The position numbers and the translations under genes were made by a program. Under the pieces are notes generated by a model. It saw only the letters and a program-made list of their open reading frames with translations, made no database searches and was not told the origin of the DNA. From Roseomonas xinghualingensis (GTDB taxonomy: Bacteria; Pseudomonadota; Alphaproteobacteria; Acetobacterales; Acetobacteraceae): DNA of 64,000 bases. The DNA is taken from NCBI RefSeq assembly GCF_025791835.1, contig NZ_JAOXLP010000002.1:261764-325763 (forward strand), given 5' to 3'. This document shows, in pieces, positions 43,798 to 52,601 of the stretch (position 1 is its first letter; the number at the start of each line of letters is the position of its first letter).

Positions 43798-44733
43798 TTG
43801 AACCGCCACCTCGAGGCCTTCCTGGAGATGCTGGCGGCCGAGCGCGGCGCCGCCCGCAACACGCTGGCCGCCTATCAGTCCGACCTTGAGGACGCGATCG
43901 GCTTCGCCGCCCGCCAGGCCCACGAAGCGCCCGAGGCGATGAGCGCCGGCACGCTGCGCCGCTACATCGCCGGGCTGACCGATTCCGGCCTCTCCCCCCG
44001 CACCGCCGCACGGCGCCTGTCCGCCCTGCGCCAGTTCCACCGCTTCCTGGCGCGGGAGGGCGTGCGCGCCGACGACCCGACCGAGGCGCTGGACAGCCCG
44101 CGCAAGCCCGCCTTGCTGCCCCGCCCGTTGCGGGAGGAGGAGGTGGAGACGCTGATCGCCGCCGCCGGGCGCCTGGCGGAGAAGCGTGCCCCGCTGGCCG
44201 TGGCCGTCTGCGAACTCCTCTATTGCTCCGGCCTTCGGGCGAGCGAGCTGGTGGAACTGCCCGCCACCGCCCTGCGGGAGGATTCCCCGCTGGTGACCGT
44301 GCGCGGCAAGGGCGGCAAGGAGCGGCTGGTGCCGGTCAGCACCCGCGCCCGGGAAGCCGTGCTGGCGGCGCGGGCGGCCATGAAGGGCAGCGAGGCCTCG
44401 CGTTGGCTTTTCCCCTCGCGCGGAGCCTCGGGGCACCTGACGCGGCAGAGCCTGAACAATCTGCTCTGCGAAACCGCCCTGGCGGCGGGAATCGATCCGG
44501 AGCGGGTCTCGCCGCATGTGCTGCGGCACTCCTTCGCCTCGCATCTGCTCGGCCGGGGCGCCGATCTGCGCAGTCTGCAGGTGCTGCTGGGCCATGCGGA
44601 TATCGCGACGACCCAAATCTACACCCAGGTGCTGGAGGAAAGGCTGCGGGCGCTGGTGGAGACCCATCATCCGCTGGCGAGGGATAGGGAAGGGGCTCAC
44701 CCACCCCCTATCGTCCCCCCGCCATTGGGATGA
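43798..44733 (+). CDS. xerD: Tyrosine recombinase XerD
   Basis: XerD resolves chromosome dimers at dif together with XerC, at the septum under FtsK control. The 311-residue protein has the SAM-like N-terminal domain (1-95) and the catalytic domain with Arg147 (CSGLRASE), Lys172 (RGKGGKER), His240-x-x-Arg243 (PHVLRHSF), His266 (LLGHADI) and the nucleophile Tyr275 (TQIYTQV). The most likely start is TTG at 43798, because upstream in-frame codons overlap the 48-residue gene. The C-terminus overlaps the convergent SDR gene by 26 bp. The XerD assignment over XerC rests on context with aroK-aroB and accA. Confidence 0.92.
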   Translation: MNRHLEAFLEMLAAERGAARNTLAAYQSDLEDAIGFAARQAHEAPEAMSAGTLRRYIAGLTDSGLSPRTAARRLSALRQFHRFLAREGVRADDPTEALDSPRKPALLPRPLREEEVETLIAAAGRLAEKRAPLAVAVCELLYCSGLRASELVELPATALREDSPLVTVRGKGGKERLVPVSTRAREAVLAARAAMKGSEASRWLFPSRGASGHLTRQSLNNLLCETALAAGIDPERVSPHVLRHSFASHLLGRGADLRSLQVLLGHADIATTQIYTQVLEERLRALVETHHPLARDREGAHPPPIVPPPLG

Positions 44734-45454
44734 CCGCGCCCGTCATGTAGGCGGCCTCGCCGGAGAGCAGCCAGACCACCGCCTCCGCGCATTCCTCGGC
44801 CGTCCCGATCCGCCCGGCTGGCACGCTGGGCACCGCTTTGCTCAGCCGGTCGCCGACACCCGCGGCCTCATGGATCTCAGTGTCGATCAGCCCCGGCATC
44901 AGCGCATTCACCCGGATGCCCTCCGGCGCCAGCTCCTTCGCCAGCCCGATGGTGAGGCTGTTGATCGCCCCCTTGGCGGCCGCATAGGCCGTCCATTGCC
45001 CCGCGCCGCCGAGAACGGCCGCGATGGAGGAGAGGTTCACGATGGAGCCGCCTCCGCCGCCATGGCGGGTGGACATGCGCCGAAGTGCCGCCTGGGCGCA
45101 GAGGAAGGTGCCGGTGACATTCACGTCCAGGATGCGGCGGATGGTGGCCGCATCGTAATCCTCCGTGCGGCCGGCGGGGCCGGTGATGCCGGCATTGTTC
45201 ACCAGCCCGGTAAGGGGACCGAGTTCCCGGTCCACCGCCTCGAACAGTGCCGCCACCTCATCCTCGCGGGACACGTCGGCGCGCGCCATCGCGGCCCGGC
45301 CGCCGCCCGCGCGGATCTCGTCCACCACGGTGCGGGCACGATCCTCCCGGTCGGCATAGTTCACGAAGACGGCGTGGCCGCGCCGTGCCGCCAGCCAGGC
45401 GGTCGCGGCACCGATGCCGCGGCCGGAGCCGGTGATCAGGATCGCGCCCTTCAC
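44708..45454 (-). CDS. Short-chain dehydrogenase/reductase (FabG-like)
   Basis: This 248-residue SDR has the cofactor loop ITGSGRGIGAA (7-17), ARADVSRED, the NNAGI motif near 87, the catalytic Ser in VNLSSIAAV, and TAYAAAKGAINS with Tyr and Lys. The PGLIDTEIH loop and the end TGAVIPMAGG are typical of FabG-like enzymes. It follows a Bug receptor gene by 4 bp, so it is not the fatty-acid FabG; it likely oxidises or reduces the compound bound by the receptor. The pair sits between xerD and accA. Confidence 0.9.
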   Translation of the reverse strand: MKGAILITGSGRGIGAATAWLAARRGHAVFVNYADREDRARTVVDEIRAGGGRAAMARADVSREDEVAALFEAVDRELGPLTGLVNNAGITGPAGRTEDYDAATIRRILDVNVTGTFLCAQAALRRMSTRHGGGGGSIVNLSSIAAVLGGAGQWTAYAAAKGAINSLTIGLAKELAPEGIRVNALMPGLIDTEIHEAAGVGDRLSKAVPSVPAGRIGTAEECAEAVVWLLSGEAAYMTGAVIPMAGGR

Positions 45455-45458
45455 CGGC

Positions 45459-46457
45459 CTATTCCACCTGCAGCCTCAGCTCCGTGATCAACGGGCGCAC
45501 CTGGGCCATTTGTTCGCTGACCACCTGGCGCAGCTCGGCGGCGGAGGAGCCGACCGGCTCGGCTCCCACCTCGCTCATGCGGCGGTGGGCATCCGGATGG
45601 GCCGCCGCCTCCGCGATTGCGTGCTGCAGCCGCGCGATGACCGCCTCCGGCGTGCGGGCGGGAGCGAAGAAGCCGTTCCAGCCGCGAAGCTCCATGTTCG
45701 GATAGCCCTGCTCCCGCACCGTCGGCACATCGGGCAGAGCCGGGGAGCGCTGGGCAGCGAGGGTGGCGATCGGTCTCAGCGCCCCGCCGCGCACATGGGG
45801 CAGGGCGGTGGAAAGCTGGTCGCCGCCGAACTGGATGCGGCCGGCCACCATCTCCTGCACCAGGGGCGCCGCGCCGCGGAAGGGGACATGCTCCATGGCG
45901 ATTTCGGCGTCGCGCTTCAGCACCTCGCAGGCCAGGTTCATGATGCTGCCCGGCCCGGTCGAGCCATAGAACAGCGCCGCCTGCTGCGGCTGCCTGGCAT
46001 AGGCGACGAACTCGCGAAGGTCCTGCACCGGCAATTGCTTCGAGGCGATCAGCAGCATCGGCACATTGGCCGCGAGGGAAACGGGGGCGAAATCCCGCTC
46101 GATGTCATGCGGGGCGCGGTTGGCGAGCTGCAGCGCCGCCGTGGTGGAGCTGAAGGTAAGGTTGTGGAACAGCAGCGTGTAGCCGTCCGGCGTCGCCTTC
46201 GCGACCGCATCGGCCCCCACCGAGCCGCCCGCGCCGCCGCGGTTCTCCACCACCACCGGCTGGCCCAGCCCCTCGGTCATGCGTTGGGCAAAGAGGCGGG
46301 CAAGCATGTCGGTGGTGCCGCCGGCCGGAAAGGGCACGATCACGCGGATGGGCCGGTCCGGAAAGGTACCCTGGGCATGGGCGCCCATGCGAGGCAAGGC
46401 GGCGCCTGAAAGGGTGGCAGCGAGCAGCAGGCTCCGGCGGCGGGTGAGCAAGGCCAT
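45459..46457 (-). CDS. Tripartite tricarboxylate transporter receptor (Bug/TctC family)
   Basis: This 332-residue periplasmic receptor has a Tat-like signal peptide: ALLTRRRSLLLAATLSGAALPRMGAHA. The mature start is FPDRPIRVIVPFPAGGTTDM, then VVVENRGGAGGSVGADAV. It is the third Bug receptor of the window, and its sequence around the ligand loops differs clearly from the other two, so it is not a recent duplicate. It shares a transcript with the SDR gene downstream. No TctA or TctB gene is present. Confidence 0.92.
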   Translation of the reverse strand: MALLTRRRSLLLAATLSGAALPRMGAHAQGTFPDRPIRVIVPFPAGGTTDMLARLFAQRMTEGLGQPVVVENRGGAGGSVGADAVAKATPDGYTLLFHNLTFSSTTAALQLANRAPHDIERDFAPVSLAANVPMLLIASKQLPVQDLREFVAYARQPQQAALFYGSTGPGSIMNLACEVLKRDAEIAMEHVPFRGAAPLVQEMVAGRIQFGGDQLSTALPHVRGGALRPIATLAAQRSPALPDVPTVREQGYPNMELRGWNGFFAPARTPEAVIARLQHAIAEAAAHPDAHRRMSEVGAEPVGSSAAELRQVVSEQMAQVRPLITELRLQVE

Positions 46458-46501
46458 GGCGATCCTCCGTCCGCCCCGCGCCGGGCGGTTGCGGAGAGCC
46501 T

Positions 46502-46527
46502 ATATCGTTTCTGTTTATAAATGATAT
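46502..46527. promoter_or_regulatory. AT-rich divergent promoter region between the Bug receptor gene and accA
   Basis: ATATC at 46502-46506 and GATAT at 46523-46527 are inverted around an AT-rich centre holding the 8-bp palindrome TTTATAAA (46514-46521). The block stands out from very GC-rich surroundings and lies 45 bp upstream of the Bug start. It is likely promoter or operator DNA; the exact elements are not resolved. Confidence 0.4.
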
Positions 46528-46628
46528 GGGATTGCGCTGCTGATGGCGCAGCCCTGCGATACAGGCTGAGACTGGCGTCCCGGGGCGCCCTGCGCTAAGC
46601 CCGCCGCGCCCCCGAACCGGACTTTTTG

Positions 46629-47585
46629 ATGCGTCATTTCCTGGATTTCGAGAAGCCGATCGCCGAACTGGAAGGCCAGATCGAGGAACTCCGCCGGACG
46701 ACCGATGCCGGCGGCATCGATGTGGCCGATGAGATCGGCAAGCTGCGCGACAAGGCCGAGAAGCTGCTGGTCGCGACCTATGCCAAGCTCACTCCCTGGC
46801 AGAAGGCCCAGGTGGCGCGGCATCCGGACCGGCCGAAATGCCTGGCCTATATCGCCGGGCTGATCGAGGACTTCACCCCGCTGGCCGGTGACCGCGCCTT
46901 CGCCGACGACCAGGCGATGGTGGGCGGCCTCGGCCGCTTCCGGGGCCGCTCCGTGATGGTGCTGGGCATCGAGAAGGGCTCGGATACCGAAAGCCGGATC
47001 AAGCATAACTTCGGAAGCCCCCGGCCGGAGGGCTACCGCAAGGCGCGGCGCCTGATGGAACTGGCGGCCCGCTTCAACCTGCCCATCCTCTCCTTCGTGG
47101 ATACGGCCGGTGCCTTTCCGGGCGTGGAGGCCGAGGCGCGCGGCCAGGCCGAGGCCATTGCCCGCTCCATCGAGGCCGGGCTCGATGCACCGGTGCCCTT
47201 CGTCGCCACCATCATCGGTGAGGGCGGCTCGGGCGGCGCCATCGCCATCGCGGCGGCGGACCGGGTGCTGATGCTGGAGCACTCCATCTACAGCGTGATC
47301 AGCCCCGAGGGCTGCGCCAGCATCCTGTGGCGGGACGCCGCCCAGGCGCCCACCGCCGCCGAGGCGCTGCGCCTGACCGCCGATGACCTGAAGCGTCTCA
47401 ACCTGGTGGATGCCGTGGTGCCGGAGCCCATGGGCGGCGGGCATCGCGAGCCCGAGGGCATGGTGAGCCGCGTGGGCGACCGGATCGAGGCCGCGCTGGA
47501 GCCGCTGCTGGCGCTGGATGGCGCCACGCTGAAGGCGCGCCGGCGCGAGAAGTTCCTTGAGATGGGGCGCACCGGGCTCGTTTGA
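46629..47585 (+). CDS. accA: Acetyl-CoA carboxylase carboxyltransferase subunit alpha
   Basis: AccA pairs with AccD to move the carboxyl group from biotin to acetyl-CoA, the first committed step of fatty-acid synthesis. The 318-residue product begins RHFLDFEKPIAELEGQIEEL, the standard AccA start. It carries the crotonase-fold core: LPILSFVDTAGAFPGVEAEARG (in pieces), IIGEGGSGGAIAI and YSVISPEGCASILWRD. The ATG at 46629 is right; a TTG precedes it by one codon. AccD is not in the window. Position next to xerD (beyond the SDR and Bug genes) recalls the conserved xerD-accA order. Confidence 0.96.
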   Translation: MRHFLDFEKPIAELEGQIEELRRTTDAGGIDVADEIGKLRDKAEKLLVATYAKLTPWQKAQVARHPDRPKCLAYIAGLIEDFTPLAGDRAFADDQAMVGGLGRFRGRSVMVLGIEKGSDTESRIKHNFGSPRPEGYRKARRLMELAARFNLPILSFVDTAGAFPGVEAEARGQAEAIARSIEAGLDAPVPFVATIIGEGGSGGAIAIAAADRVLMLEHSIYSVISPEGCASILWRDAAQAPTAAEALRLTADDLKRLNLVDAVVPEPMGGGHREPEGMVSRVGDRIEAALEPLLALDGATLKARRREKFLEMGRTGLV

Positions 47586-47617
47586 CGCCCTGGCGTCCGG
47601 CGCCGGGCGTCCGGCGC

Positions 47618-48100
47618 TCAGCTGGCCGGTGGACGAACGCCCGGCAACCAGCCGGGGCCTGGGGGCGGGCCACCACGCGGACCAGGGGGTGGGCCAGCGC
47701 GCGGGCCAGGGGGCGGACCGCGAGGTGGGCCAGGGGGCGGGCCGCGATAATAGCCCCGGCCACGATAATAGCCGCGGCCACGATAGTGCCTGGGGCCATA
47801 ATAATACCCGTCGTCCACGCTGCTCGCGATGGCTGCGCCCGCGACAGCGCCCAGCACGCCCGCCGTCACCGCGGTGCCGACCGTGGCATCCTGCTGTGCC
47901 TGCGCCGCCTCCGCATTCGCGATCGGAGCAAGGTACTGGTAGTCGTAGCAGGCCTGCTGGATGCCCTGCTGGCAGGCATAGGCGGCGCTGTCCGCCTGCT
48001 GCTGATAGGGGCCGACGGCCGGAGTGCAGGCGGCCAACATGGTTCCCGCCGCCAGCGCCGTGGCTGTCCTGAAGGCGAAGCGTTGTCGGGACATTGCCAT
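47618..48100 (-). CDS. Glycine-zipper lipoprotein with Gly-Arg-Tyr and Pro-Gly repeats
   Basis: This 160-residue protein has a lipoprotein signal ending in MLAACTP (Cys25). A Gln- and Cys-containing helix follows (ACQQGIQQACYDYQY), then a glycine zipper (VGTAVTAGVLGAVAGAAIA). The C-terminal half is low complexity: GRGYYRGRGYYRG, then PPPGP repeats. Glycine zippers of this kind occur in outer-membrane lipoproteins and may insert into the membrane. The coding DNA has short repeats (GGCCACGATAATAG-like units at about 47755-47795), which might expand or contract. Function unknown. It converges on accA with a 32-bp gap. Confidence 0.75.
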   Translation of the reverse strand: MAMSRQRFAFRTATALAAGTMLAACTPAVGPYQQQADSAAYACQQGIQQACYDYQYLAPIANAEAAQAQQDATVGTAVTAGVLGAVAGAAIASSVDDGYYYGPRHYRGRGYYRGRGYYRGPPPGPPRGPPPGPRAGPPPGPRGGPPPGPGWLPGVRPPAS

Positions 48101-48222
48101 GACGGCTGGATTCCCTTGTGATTCTTCCGAAGATTCAACGCTTGTTCAGCCCGGCGGTTCAGGCCTTCGGGAAGAGATAGATTCTCCGGGATGCAGCCGC
48201 GGCTCCTGGACCGCAGCCCATT

Positions 48223-49305
48223 TCACCCCGCGCCCGCCTTTTCGCGCGCCAGCAGGTCACGCTTTCGCTCGATGCCCCAGCGATAGCCTGAACGGCCCCC
48301 ATCGCTGCGCAACACGCGATGGCAAGGAATGGCGACGGCGATGGCATTGGCCCCGCAGGCCGTCCCCACGGCGCGCACCGCCTGGGGGGCACCGATGCGC
48401 CGGGCGATCTCGGCATAGGTGACGGTCTCGCCCGGCGGGATCTCGCGCAGCGCCTGCCAGACGCGTTGCTGGAAGGCGGTGCCGCGCAGGTCCAGCGGCA
48501 GCTCCAGCCCGATGCCCGGTGCCTCGACGAAGCCGACCACCCGGGCCACCATCGCCTCGAACTCCGCGTCGCCGCCGATCAGCCGGGCGCGGGGGAAGCG
48601 GTCCTGCAGGTCGCGCAGCAGCGCGTCGGGATCGTCGCCGAGCAGGATGGCGCAGACACCCCGCTCGCTGCGCGCGACCAGTATGGCGCCGAGCGAGCAT
48701 TGCCCGACGGCGAAGCGGATTTCCGCATGGGTGCCGCCCGCCCTGTAGTCGGAAGGCGTCATGCCCAGCATCCCATCCGCCGCCTCGTAGAACCGGCTGC
48801 TGGCGTTGAAGCCGGCCCCGTAGATCGCTTCGGTCACGCTTTCCCTGCGCTCCAGCGCGTCCCGCACGCGCCGGGCGCGATGGGCGGCGGCATAGGCCTT
48901 CGGAGTGAGGCCGGTAACGGCCCGGAAGACCCGGTGGAAATGATGCGGGCTCAGCCCCGCCGCCTCGGCCAGTGCGGAGAGGGAAGGGGGTTCCTCCGCC
49001 GTCTCGATCATCCGGCAGGCTTCGGCCACCAATGTTGCCTGGCGTGCGCGGGGCGAGGCCTCGTCTGGCCGGCACCGGCGGCAGGGTCGGAAGCCGGCGG
49101 CCTCCGCCTCCGCTGCGGTGGCGTGGAAGCGGATATTGCGCGGGTTGGGGCGCCGCGCGGCGCAGCTGGGGCGGCAATACACCCCTGTCGTCCGCACCGA
49201 GTAGAAGAAGCTGCCTTCCGCCGCCGGATCGCGGGCGGTGAGGGCGGCCCAGCGGGGATCGCGTTCCGCCCGGATGCCCGGTTGTGGCTTCGTCATGACG
49301 TTCAT
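48223..49305 (-). CDS. ada: Ada: bifunctional DNA-methylation sensor/activator and O6-methylguanine-DNA methyltransferase
   Basis: Ada removes methyl groups from DNA phosphotriesters and O6-methylguanine and, once methylated, activates the adaptive response. The 360-residue product has the N-terminal zinc domain with Cys44, Cys48, Cys75 and Cys78 (VYCRPSC and FRPCRRC). An AraC-type helix-turn-helix follows (LSALAEAAGLSPHHFHRVFR). The methyltransferase domain has GTAFQQRVWQAL and the acceptor Cys328 in AIPCHRV. The ATG at 49305 follows a GGGAAAGG site; an ATG at 49323 is possible. An Ada box was not identified. Confidence 0.94.
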   Translation of the reverse strand: MNVMTKPQPGIRAERDPRWAALTARDPAAEGSFFYSVRTTGVYCRPSCAARRPNPRNIRFHATAAEAEAAGFRPCRRCRPDEASPRARQATLVAEACRMIETAEEPPSLSALAEAAGLSPHHFHRVFRAVTGLTPKAYAAAHRARRVRDALERRESVTEAIYGAGFNASSRFYEAADGMLGMTPSDYRAGGTHAEIRFAVGQCSLGAILVARSERGVCAILLGDDPDALLRDLQDRFPRARLIGGDAEFEAMVARVVGFVEAPGIGLELPLDLRGTAFQQRVWQALREIPPGETVTYAEIARRIGAPQAVRAVGTACGANAIAVAIPCHRVLRSDGGRSGYRWGIERKRDLLAREKAGAG

Positions 49306-49406
49306 GGCCGATGCCTTTCCCATGCCGTGGATATGGACCCCAATCTGGCCTTCCGCAGGGGGCGGCGCACTCCGCCCCTTGCGGTTGAATCGAGGTCCAC
49401 GACCCG

Positions 49407-51707
49407 TCAGGGCATGAAGGTCTGGCTCGTCTTCGCCTCGGCCTCGATTCCGCGCCAATCATAGCGCATCGGCACCATCTCGCAGGCCGACCAGGGAATG
49501 TTCTGGTCAGTGTAATGCGGACTGCCGGGCTGGCCGGAGACGCCGTGGAAGACGGCCCAGCGGCTGGCCTCCCAGTTGCCGACATCGAAGGCATAGCGCG
49601 CCAGCGGCCCATAGGCGGCGGTGGGGCCGGCGGTGCAGATCACGCCATCGGCCAGCACCGTGTCGCCATCGCCACCGATGGGCAGGGCGGGCGGGTCCAG
49701 CAGCGCGGCCGCTTCCGGGAAAAGGGGCGACAGAGGATGGGTGAGGCGGGGCCTATGCGCCTCGCCCCAGGGCTGCGGCTGGGTTCCCGCCGCCTGGGCC
49801 AGCGCCGCCTCCAGCGCCTGCGCCCAGTCCCAGCCGCCGAGCAGGGAGACGTCATCCTTCCGCAGCAGCGTCGGGAGCGTCCACCAGAGCTGGTTCTGCG
49901 GCGCGATGCCGGGGGAGGGGGAGAGCCAGGGATGGCCGGAAAGCCGCGCAAGGCCGCTTCGCTCCGCCAGGATGGCCGTCAGGGCGCGGCGCAGGGCGAT
50001 ATAGGCGGTGGCTGCCTCGCTGCCCGCATCCATCCGTCCGTCCCAGTCCAGCAGGAGCTGCCACAGTGCGGCCTGCGCCGTATCGGCGGGGGCGGGAAGG
50101 GCGGCCAGCCTGTCCCGGAACAGCAGCGCGATGGGGGAGAGCGTGTCGCCATGGATGGCGCCCGCCGTCTCCGGTGCGTGGGGCGCTTCCGCGAGCAGTT
50201 CCGCGATGCGGCGCGCGCGGTGCGGTGGATGGCAGTCGGTGCAGAGGTAATCCGGGTGGTCATCCGCCACCACGCGGTTGTTGGCAGTGACGATCACGCC
50301 ACCCGGCGGGTCGATCGCCACCGGCATCTCCTCATGCGCGATCCAGCCCTGCCATTCATGCGCGCCGGTCCAGCCCGGCACCGGCAGCCAGCCATTGCTG
50401 CGCGGCCGGCGGGGCATCCGGGCGCGCACGAGATGGCCGATATGGCCGTCCACATCAGCGGCGACGAGGTTGTGGTCGATCACGCCCCAGCCACGCGTGG
50501 CCTTGTAGAGTTCCTCCACGCCGCCCGCGCGCAGCATGCGGGGCAGGCAGTCGAAGGAATGATCCGTCTCGGCGAATTGCACGGAGCGCAGTGCCAGCGC
50601 CGTACCGTCGCGCGGGTCTCCGGCGATCACTGGGCCATGCATGGTTTCGACGATTTCCACCTCGCGCGGGGCGGCGCCGCGCACCTGCACCGCTTCCGTC
50701 CGGCGCGTCACCGGTGCCCAGCCATCACCCGTCTGCGTCTTCGCGCCAGTTGCGTCGAAGCGCTCCAGAAACAGGTCGTGGATGTCCATGAAGGCGTGGG
50801 TCACGCAATAGGCGACGCGGCCGTTATGCGCGAAATGCGGGAAGCCGGGCACGCCAGGGACCGTTAGGCCGATCACGTCGAAGGCCTCGCAGGCCAGGTG
50901 GTGCTGCGCGTACATGTTCGGGATTTCGAAGACGCGGTGCGGGTCGCCTGCCAGCACCGGGCGCCTGGTGGCACTCCGCGACGGTGCCACCGCCCAGTTG
51001 TTGCTGCCACCGCCGGTGACATCGGCGCTGGATGCCTCCAGCAGCGCGGCGATGGCCGGCGCCAGCGCCTTCAGATCCGCCTGCCAGCGCTCTGCCTCCA
51101 CGCCAGGCGGGATGCAGAGCAGGTCGCTGCCGCCATCGTCGTAGCGCAGCTTCGCCGCGCCCTCCGGGCCGACCACGGTGAGGGCGGCGGCGCGCCAGAG
51201 CTTGAACCAGACCGATCCCATCAGCAGCCCCAGGCGACGCATCACCGCGATCGGGTGCCAGGGCTCCCAGGGCTCCGGCTCGGCCTCCAGCAGCGCGTAT
51301 TCCACCGGGCGCGGCACGCCGGAGCCAAGATAGGCGTTCACCCCGGCCACATAGGAGGAGAGCATGTCCCGCGCCTCGGGCGAGGCGGCCTCGTAGTCAC
51401 GGCGGCTGGCGGCCTCGATGCCCAGGCGGCGGGCCAGCGCATCACCATCGGCGGCCGGCGCGCCCAGCCATTCGGCGGAACGGCCCAGGGCGCGCCGGCG
51501 GTTCAGTTCCATCTGGAACAGCCGGTCCTGTGCATGCACCGCGCCAAGGGAGAACCACGCATCGGCCTCGCTCCCCGCGCGGATATGCGGGATGCCCCAG
51601 GCATCGCGATGCACCGTTACCCCGGCCCTCAGCCCAGGTAGGCGAAGCGCGCCGGAGAGCGGCGGCAGCGCCGCTTGCAGGGTGGCGGGATCGAGTGGAT
51701 GAGGCAT
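49407..51707 (-). CDS. Penicillin acylase family amidohydrolase
   Basis: These Ntn hydrolases cleave amide bonds (penicillins, acyl-homoserine lactones, other acyl amides) after autoprocessing. The 766-residue precursor has the alpha-chain motif VTVHRDAWGIPHIRAGSEAD and AVHAQDRLFQMELNRR. The beta chain begins at Ser235 in TGGGSNNWAVAPS, the new N-terminal nucleophile; GDPHRVFEIP and NWEASRW follow. No signal peptide is visible at MPHPLDPATLQ, although most family members are periplasmic. It is divergent from a GntR regulator by 116 bp, with a perfect palindrome in the gap. The natural substrate is unknown. Confidence 0.9.
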   Translation of the reverse strand: MPHPLDPATLQAALPPLSGALRLPGLRAGVTVHRDAWGIPHIRAGSEADAWFSLGAVHAQDRLFQMELNRRRALGRSAEWLGAPAADGDALARRLGIEAASRRDYEAASPEARDMLSSYVAGVNAYLGSGVPRPVEYALLEAEPEPWEPWHPIAVMRRLGLLMGSVWFKLWRAAALTVVGPEGAAKLRYDDGGSDLLCIPPGVEAERWQADLKALAPAIAALLEASSADVTGGGSNNWAVAPSRSATRRPVLAGDPHRVFEIPNMYAQHHLACEAFDVIGLTVPGVPGFPHFAHNGRVAYCVTHAFMDIHDLFLERFDATGAKTQTGDGWAPVTRRTEAVQVRGAAPREVEIVETMHGPVIAGDPRDGTALALRSVQFAETDHSFDCLPRMLRAGGVEELYKATRGWGVIDHNLVAADVDGHIGHLVRARMPRRPRSNGWLPVPGWTGAHEWQGWIAHEEMPVAIDPPGGVIVTANNRVVADDHPDYLCTDCHPPHRARRIAELLAEAPHAPETAGAIHGDTLSPIALLFRDRLAALPAPADTAQAALWQLLLDWDGRMDAGSEAATAYIALRRALTAILAERSGLARLSGHPWLSPSPGIAPQNQLWWTLPTLLRKDDVSLLGGWDWAQALEAALAQAAGTQPQPWGEAHRPRLTHPLSPLFPEAAALLDPPALPIGGDGDTVLADGVICTAGPTAAYGPLARYAFDVGNWEASRWAVFHGVSGQPGSPHYTDQNIPWSACEMVPMRYDWRGIEAEAKTSQTFMP

Positions 51708-51738
51708 GGACGAATCCGGAGGCTTGTTGTTCTCGGGA

Positions 51739-51748
51739 TGATATATCA
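51739..51748. promoter_or_regulatory. Palindrome TGATATATCA between the acylase gene and the GntR gene
   Basis: A perfect 10-bp palindrome sits in the divergent gap 51708-51823, 32 bp upstream of the acylase start. The nine bases GATATATCA (51740-51748) recur at 58115-58123 in the other divergent gap of the same island. This is a candidate operator for the adjacent GntR/FCD regulator. Confidence 0.6.
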
Positions 51749-51823
51749 AATAGTGAGTGGAGCCGAAGAGACTGTGGAGACCCTTTCCTTGCCTGTGGTG
51801 CGCGCCTGGCCCGGAGGTCCGTT

Positions 51824-52534
51824 GTGAACATGGACCCTCTGGGCTCGCTGGTCCCGGTCGGCCGCGACAACCTGGCTGGCCGCGTCTATGCCGAGTTGCG
51901 CTCCGCGCTGATGGAAGGACGCATGGCGCCGGGGCAGCGCCTCAAGATCCGTGAGCTTGCCGCCGCCATGGGTGTTTCCGAAACCCCGGTGCGGGAAGCC
52001 GTGATGCAGCTGGTGCGGGAGCGGGCGCTGCGGATGGAGGCGGCGAAGGCCATTACCGTCGCGGGACTGACGCTGGAGCAGTATCTGGAATTGCGGACCA
52101 TCCGGCTGGAACTGGAGGGGCTTGCCGCCGAGGCCGCCGCGCTCCGCATCAGCCCGGCTGCCATCGATGAGCTGGCGGCGGCGCATGAGGCGCTGGTCGC
52201 GGCCGAGGCCGCCGGTGATGCGCCCGCGGCGAACCGCGCCAATTGGGCTTTCCATCACGGCATCCATCGCGCCGCGCAGATGCCCGAGCTGCTGGCGATC
52301 ATCGAGGGGATCTGGCTGCGCAACGGGCCGACCCTCGCGCATCTCTATCCGCATGCACCGCCCACCTATCCCGGCCGCCACCGCCACCTGGATGTGCTGG
52401 ACGGGCTGCGGGCGCGCGATCCGGCCGCAACGCGCGCGGCCCTGGCGGCGGACATGACCGAGGGCGGCGCGGGACTGGTGCGCCGGCTGAAGGAGCTGGA
52501 GGACGCGGCGCGGCTGATGCCAGCCACGCCGTGA
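51824..52534 (+). CDS. GntR family transcriptional regulator, FadR/FCD subfamily
   Basis: This 236-residue regulator has a winged helix-turn-helix (about 15-80): LAGRVYAELRSALMEGRMAP (20 residues), then LKIRELAAAMGVSETPVREAVMQL. An FCD ligand domain with NRANWAFHHGIHRAAQ and PGRHRHLDVLDGL supplies likely metal-binding His residues. The GTG at 51824 is preferred: GGAGG (51812-51816) is 7 bp ahead of it; the ATG at 51830 is the alternative. It probably controls the divergent acylase gene and the downstream E1 gene, and perhaps the promoter at 58.1 kb that shares the operator 9-mer. Confidence 0.88.
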   Translation: MNMDPLGSLVPVGRDNLAGRVYAELRSALMEGRMAPGQRLKIRELAAAMGVSETPVREAVMQLVRERALRMEAAKAITVAGLTLEQYLELRTIRLELEGLAAEAAALRISPAAIDELAAAHEALVAAEAAGDAPAANRANWAFHHGIHRAAQMPELLAIIEGIWLRNGPTLAHLYPHAPPTYPGRHRHLDVLDGLRARDPAATRAALAADMTEGGAGLVRRLKELEDAARLMPATP

Positions 52535-52601
52535 CGTGCAGGGAAGGGCGTGTCCCCGCCTGAGGGACGCGCCAGGGGGAAGCCCCAGGGGGGAAGCCAG
52601 G

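Noticed and set aside
43798..44733. Integrase of a mobile element
   Set aside because: The tyrosine recombinase has the XerD length and catalytic set and sits in the housekeeping aroK-aroB/accA neighbourhood; no attachment sites or phage genes are near.
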